Below are positions 5,953 to 8,705 of a stretch of 8,705 bases of DNA, piece by piece. Positions within the stretch are counted from its first letter, which is position 1. Every line of letters begins with the position of its first letter. The stretch lies in NCBI GenBank assembly GCA_016288255.1, contig JAEEYS010000071.1, positions 1 through 8,705 on the forward strand, given 5' to 3'. Below the pieces are notes generated by a model. That model worked only from the letters and a program-made list of their open reading frames with translations, did not search any database and was not told the DNA's origin. The position numbers were made by a program, and so were the translations under genes. Source of the DNA: Bacillota bacterium. GTDB taxonomy: Bacteria; Bacillota; Tb-RUG-66.

Positions 5953-6051
5953 AAATCAAGAAAAGAAAAAAGGAAACGAAGAATTTTTATCTAATTTTAT
6001 TACAATAGGATCTCCGTGATTTCAGTTAAACAAATACAAAAGGAGCAACCA

Positions 6052-7662
6052 ATGGATTATTGGCAGATGTTTTTTATACTCTTCATCGGGATCGGACTTT
6101 TTATTTTCGGAATGCATTTTATGGAAAAAGGACTGCGAAAATTATCCGGTTCCAAAATGCAAAAACTTTTGGAAGTTTTGACGACCAATCCTTTGATGGG
6201 TGTTATGGTAGGCGCTCTTGTTACCGCGGTCATTCAAAGCTCCAGCGCCGCCACTGTTTTGGTAGTCGGCTTTGTCAATGCGGGGTGGATGGACTTAAAG
6301 CAGGCCGCTGGTGTTATTATGGGCGCCAATATCGGAACAACTGTGACAGCGCAGCTTTTGGCATTTCGTTTTTTTCCTGTTTCCCTGCCTGCGATCGGAA
6401 TCGGCGTGATTCTTTCTCTCTTACCGCAAAATAAAAAAATAAAAGACTTGGGAACTATTGTGATCGGATTCGGCCTTTTGTTTTTGGGTATGGAAACCAT
6501 GAAAAGCGCTATGGCGCCGCTGGGAGAATCCACTCTTTTTATTGATTTTACACAAAAATTCTCAACAAACACCCTTTTAGGCGTCTTTATCGGGTTTGCG
6601 CTGACCGGTATTCTCCAAAGTTCCAGCGCTACCATCGGTATTTTACAAAATCTGGCTTCATTAAAACTGATTTCTCTTACTTCCGCTTTGCCGGTTTTAT
6701 GCGGGGACAATATCGGCACTTGTGTTACTGCTTTGATTTCCGGTGTGGGCGCTAATTCAGCGGCAAAACAAGCCGCGTTATTCCATTTTTTGTTCAATGT
6801 GATCGGAACTATCTTATTTCTCTGTGTTTTGCCCTTGATCTCTCCGTTTCTGGAAATCACCGCATCTGATCCCGCAAGACAGATCGCAAACGCCCATACT
6901 CTTTTTAATTTGTTGAATACAGCTGTACAGCTGCCCTTTATCCATGTTTTGGTCCATTTGGTGATGAAGCTGATACCTTCCGGATCGGAAGGATCTATAT
7001 CTTATAACGAACTCGTATATCTTGACAACCGGTTGCTGAAAGCCCCCGGTTTTGCGCTAAAACAAGTCAAAAAAGAGGCTTATCGTATGGGGCAGCTCAC
7101 AAAATCCTGTTTAGATAACGCAAAGAATGCTTTTTTACAAGGTGATCTTCCATCAGCTGAACAAGCTTACGAAAAAGAAAAAAACGTCAACGAGTTGGAC
7201 AGCGCCATTTCGGATTATTTATCCAGATTAGCCTTTCAGCCGATCTCCGAAGAAGAAACCGCATCGTTAAGCAACTATTTAAGGGTCTTACAGGATCTGG
7301 AACGAATGGGTGATCATGCGGAAAATATTGTGGAAATGGCAGAATTTCGAATAGAAGGCTCTCTTCCCTTCTCCCCTGACGCGATCCATGAGTTGACGGA
7401 AATGTTTTCGGAAGTCTGTCAGGCTTTTCACGGCGCTTTGGAAGCCTTTTTTAACAATGACATCAAAGAAGCCAAAAAAACGCTGGAATCAGAAAACCGT
7501 ATCGACGCAATGAAAAAACAGTATCATGCCCATCATACTGCCCGTTTGAACAAAGGCATTTGTTTTTCCGCCTCCGGCATCGTTTATCTGGATATTTTAA
7601 ATAATCTGGAAAGGATCGGCGATCATGCCGCTAGCATTGCTCATGTTATATTACAGGACTAA
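6052..7662 (+). CDS. Na/phosphate cotransporter family protein with C-terminal PhoU-like domain
   Basis: This is a membrane protein of 536 residues. The first 310 or so form the duplicated Na/Pi-cotransporter (NptA/SLC34-like) core: repeat 1 has QSSSAAT (62-68) and GANIGTTVTA (91-100), and repeat 2 has QSSSATIG (189-196) and GDNIGTCVTAL (218-228). The paired QSSS motifs are the substrate/ion-binding signature. Residues from about 330 on are a helical PhoU-like domain with two metal-binding motifs, ERMGDHAENI (417-426) and ERIGDHAASIA (520-530). This is the usual bacterial YjbB-like fusion; phosphate transport is a family inference, and direction and regulation are unproven. The start at 6052 follows AAAGGAG by 7 bases. 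An upstream in-frame GTG at 6016 has no ribosome site. A TACAAT at 6001-6006 could be its -10, but no good -35 is seen. It is a single-gene unit with the terminator touching the stop codon. Confidence 0.93.
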   Translation: MDYWQMFFILFIGIGLFIFGMHFMEKGLRKLSGSKMQKLLEVLTTNPLMGVMVGALVTAVIQSSSAATVLVVGFVNAGWMDLKQAAGVIMGANIGTTVTAQLLAFRFFPVSLPAIGIGVILSLLPQNKKIKDLGTIVIGFGLLFLGMETMKSAMAPLGESTLFIDFTQKFSTNTLLGVFIGFALTGILQSSSATIGILQNLASLKLISLTSALPVLCGDNIGTCVTALISGVGANSAAKQAALFHFLFNVIGTILFLCVLPLISPFLEITASDPARQIANAHTLFNLLNTAVQLPFIHVLVHLVMKLIPSGSEGSISYNELVYLDNRLLKAPGFALKQVKKEAYRMGQLTKSCLDNAKNAFLQGDLPSAEQAYEKEKNVNELDSAISDYLSRLAFQPISEEETASLSNYLRVLQDLERMGDHAENIVEMAEFRIEGSLPFSPDAIHELTEMFSEVCQAFHGALEAFFNNDIKEAKKTLESENRIDAMKKQYHAHHTARLNKGICFSASGIVYLDILNNLERIGDHAASIAHVILQD

Positions 7663-7696
7663 AAAAGACGTCTGTATGCTCCCGCAGACGTCTTTT
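7663..7696. terminator. Bidirectional terminator between the Na/Pi gene and the methyltransferase gene
   Basis: A perfect 12-bp stem, AAAAGACGTCTG (7663-7674) pairing with CAGACGTCTTTT (7685-7696), has a 10-base loop and starts at the base after the stop codon. The T-tract is TTTT then CTCTTTT on the plus strand and TTTTTT on the minus strand, so it can serve both converging genes. Confidence 0.88.
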
Positions 7697-7760
7697 GATC
7701 TCTTTTATCTTTTTGATATATCAAACTATTTTCTGTTTTATAGGATAGAAACGATTATTC

Positions 7761-8432
7761 TTACCAAAGAAACGGGATCACTTTGTATCTTACTTTTTGT
7801 TTGTATTCCCGATACCCTTCTAAGCCTTCTTCCAAAACTTTTTCTTCATTGCGGATCCGCTTTGCGATCAAAACGGGATAGATCAGAAAAATCACAAAAG
7901 AAAGAAGAGAGCCCAAGACCAGCGGCATAGAAAGAAACAAAAAAATCGTTGCGCTGTACATGGGATGGCGGACGATCCCGTACAATCCCGTGTCAATTAC
8001 TTTTTGCCCTGCCTGCACTTCTATGGTTCGAGATAAAAAAGTATTTTCCCGCAATACTTCACCATAAAGCAAATATGCCCCTATAAAGACAAGAGCCGCG
8101 ACCCATGAGACCCAGTCAGAGAGAGTGATCCATTGAAAACGAAAGTTCAATCCCGCAAGAATAAATCCCAACACAAACATCAAGCCGCTCATCTTGACAA
8201 CAAAGCTCTGCTCTTCTTGTGTTTCTTTTGCGTTCAGACGTTTTCTCAGAAGATCCGGGTTTTTGATCATCATCACGATCCCCGCCATCACCATGGGAAT
8301 AAATAAAATGCCCAGCAAAAGCCAAGCCTTGGGATAATTCCAGGTTCCCGCCGGCAAAAACAGCAATACTCCCATGACAACAATGCCCAGAATCACTTTC
8401 CAAATTGCTTGAAAAAACAGTTCTTTTGTCAT
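7761..8432 (-). CDS. Isoprenylcysteine carboxyl methyltransferase-like membrane protein
   Basis: This integral membrane protein has 223 residues. Hydrophobic segments lie at about 10-28, 36-56, 82-98, 106-124 and 160-190. The C-terminal half carries the ICMT/PEMT-family signature: DTGLYGIVRHPMYSAT (147-162), then RIRNEEKVL (192-200) and GYREYKQKVRYKVIPFLW at the end. The RHPMY and NEE elements form the S-adenosylmethionine pocket in the structurally known archaeal and eukaryotic relatives. Bacteria lack CaaX prenylation in general, so the substrate is unknown and is probably a lipid or small hydrophobic compound. The start at 8432 has GAGGTAAC upstream with normal spacing. It stands alone, with its own promoter and a shared terminator. 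Confidence 0.85.
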   Translation of the reverse strand: MTKELFFQAIWKVILGIVVMGVLLFLPAGTWNYPKAWLLLGILFIPMVMAGIVMMIKNPDLLRKRLNAKETQEEQSFVVKMSGLMFVLGFILAGLNFRFQWITLSDWVSWVAALVFIGAYLLYGEVLRENTFLSRTIEVQAGQKVIDTGLYGIVRHPMYSATIFLFLSMPLVLGSLLSFVIFLIYPVLIAKRIRNEEKVLEEGLEGYREYKQKVRYKVIPFLW

Positions 8433-8468
8433 TCCCGTTACCTCGCTCGATTCGTATTGATAAAGCCG

Positions 8469-8497
8469 ATTGTATCACACCTGGAAAGATTTCGCAA
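8469..8497 (-). promoter_or_regulatory. Promoter of the ICMT-like gene (extended -10)
   Basis: On the minus strand TTGCGA (8497-8492), a 17-base spacer and TACAAT (8474-8469), preceded by TGA, form a good extended -10 promoter about 36 bases before the ATG. Confidence 0.7.
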
Positions 8498-8520
8498 TGA
8501 CGGCGATTTTTACTGAAGCA

Positions 8521-8560
8521 CAAAATAAAATGTCAGAGAAATATCCTGACATTTTTGCTG
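8521..8560 (-). terminator. Intrinsic terminator after the right-edge membrane protein
   Basis: A perfect 10-bp stem, AAAATGTCAG (8527-8536) with CTGACATTTT (8546-8555), has a 9-base loop and is followed on the minus strand by TTTTATTTTG. It lies 47 bases past the stop codon at 8603, which supports the small edge gene as real. Confidence 0.75.
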
Positions 8561-8602
8561 AAATAAATCCATTTTTGATCAATTTTGATTGGATTTTGGG
8601 GT

Positions 8603-8704
8603 CTATTTTTGCAGCAACAGGTATCCTCCCGCAAAGAAAAGAACCAAACCTACCGCATATAAAAAAGTAAAAGGGCGGTGTCCTGCGCCAAATAACCCAA
8701 ATTG
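8603..8704 (-). CDS. C-terminal end of an unidentified membrane protein (partial)
   Basis: The last 33 codons of a minus-strand gene enter from the right edge and end in TAG. They read QFGLFGAGHRPFTFLYAVG, then a hydrophobic stretch (VLFFAGGYLLLQK), so the protein ends in a TM helix with almost no tail. I do not recognise the family. The evidence that it is coding is the hydrophobic composition, the absence of stops up to the edge, and an intrinsic terminator placed correctly downstream. The fragment is short, so it could still be chance. Confidence 0.5.
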   Translation of the reverse strand, partial: QFGLFGAGHRPFTFLYAVGLVLFFAGGYLLLQK

Positions 8705-8705
8705 A

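Noticed and set aside
6234..6860. Minus-strand open frame of 208 codons inside the Na/Pi cotransporter gene
   Set aside because: It is antisense to the duplicated QSSS-motif core and has no promoter or ribosome site.
8565..8596. Inverted repeat AAATCCA / TGGATTT with an inner ATCAA-TT-TTGAT
   Set aside because: The inner loop would be only two bases and one arm has a six-base bulge. The proper terminator is the next hairpin at 8521-8560.
8470..8670. Plus-strand open frame of 66 codons
   Set aside because: It crosses the minus-strand promoter and a terminator stem, has no ribosome site and shows no recognisable motif.

Overview
The window looks like ordinary chromosome from an AT-rich, low-GC Gram-positive, anaerobic, spore-forming bacterium (Clostridia-like). 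The grounds are strong AGGAGG-type ribosome binding sites, tRNA genes that encode their own CCA end, a small acid-soluble spore protein (SASP) with a sigma-G-type promoter, and a two-iron superoxide reductase (desulfoferrodoxin), which is typical of anaerobes. I see no phage, insertion sequence, CRISPR array or plasmid function. I cannot name the species.

Layout, left to right. (1) 1-930, minus: the N-terminal two thirds of a biotin carboxylase (accC-type), running off the left edge, with an AT-rich leader and promoter to its right. (2) 1245-3180, minus: a two-gene unit, promoter then a Gly/Ser/Arg-rich two-TM protein with a TPM-like domain, then a PspA/IM30 protein, closed by an intrinsic terminator. 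This resembles the envelope-stress psp modules of Firmicutes. (3) 3352-3652, plus: a tRNA-Cys(GCA)/tRNA-Leu(UAA) pair with its own promoter and a nested hairpin terminator. (4) 3685-5720, minus: a redox/iron block of superoxide reductase, ferritin and the redox-switched chaperone Hsp33. Ferritin has its own promoter, whose -10 overlaps a perfect 12-bp palindrome. (5) 5727-5952, minus: a 57-residue alpha/beta-type SASP with a sigma-G/F-type promoter. (6) 6052-7696, plus: a Na/phosphate cotransporter fused to a PhoU-like domain, with a hairpin directly after the stop. (7) 7761-8497, minus: an isoprenylcysteine-carboxyl-methyltransferase-like membrane protein with an extended -10 promoter. (8) 8521-8704, minus: the last 33 residues of an unidentified membrane protein and its terminator.

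How the genes fit together: Hsp33, ferritin and superoxide reductase would jointly protect an anaerobe from oxygen (chaperone holding of oxidised proteins, iron sequestration, superoxide removal). PspA with the TPM protein would guard the membrane. No terminator is visible between the SASP gene and hslO, so spore-stage transcription could run into the redox block; this is inference. Nothing here is clearly a new system. The least described items are the Gly/Ser/Arg-rich TPM-PspA pair and the palindrome at the ferritin promoter.
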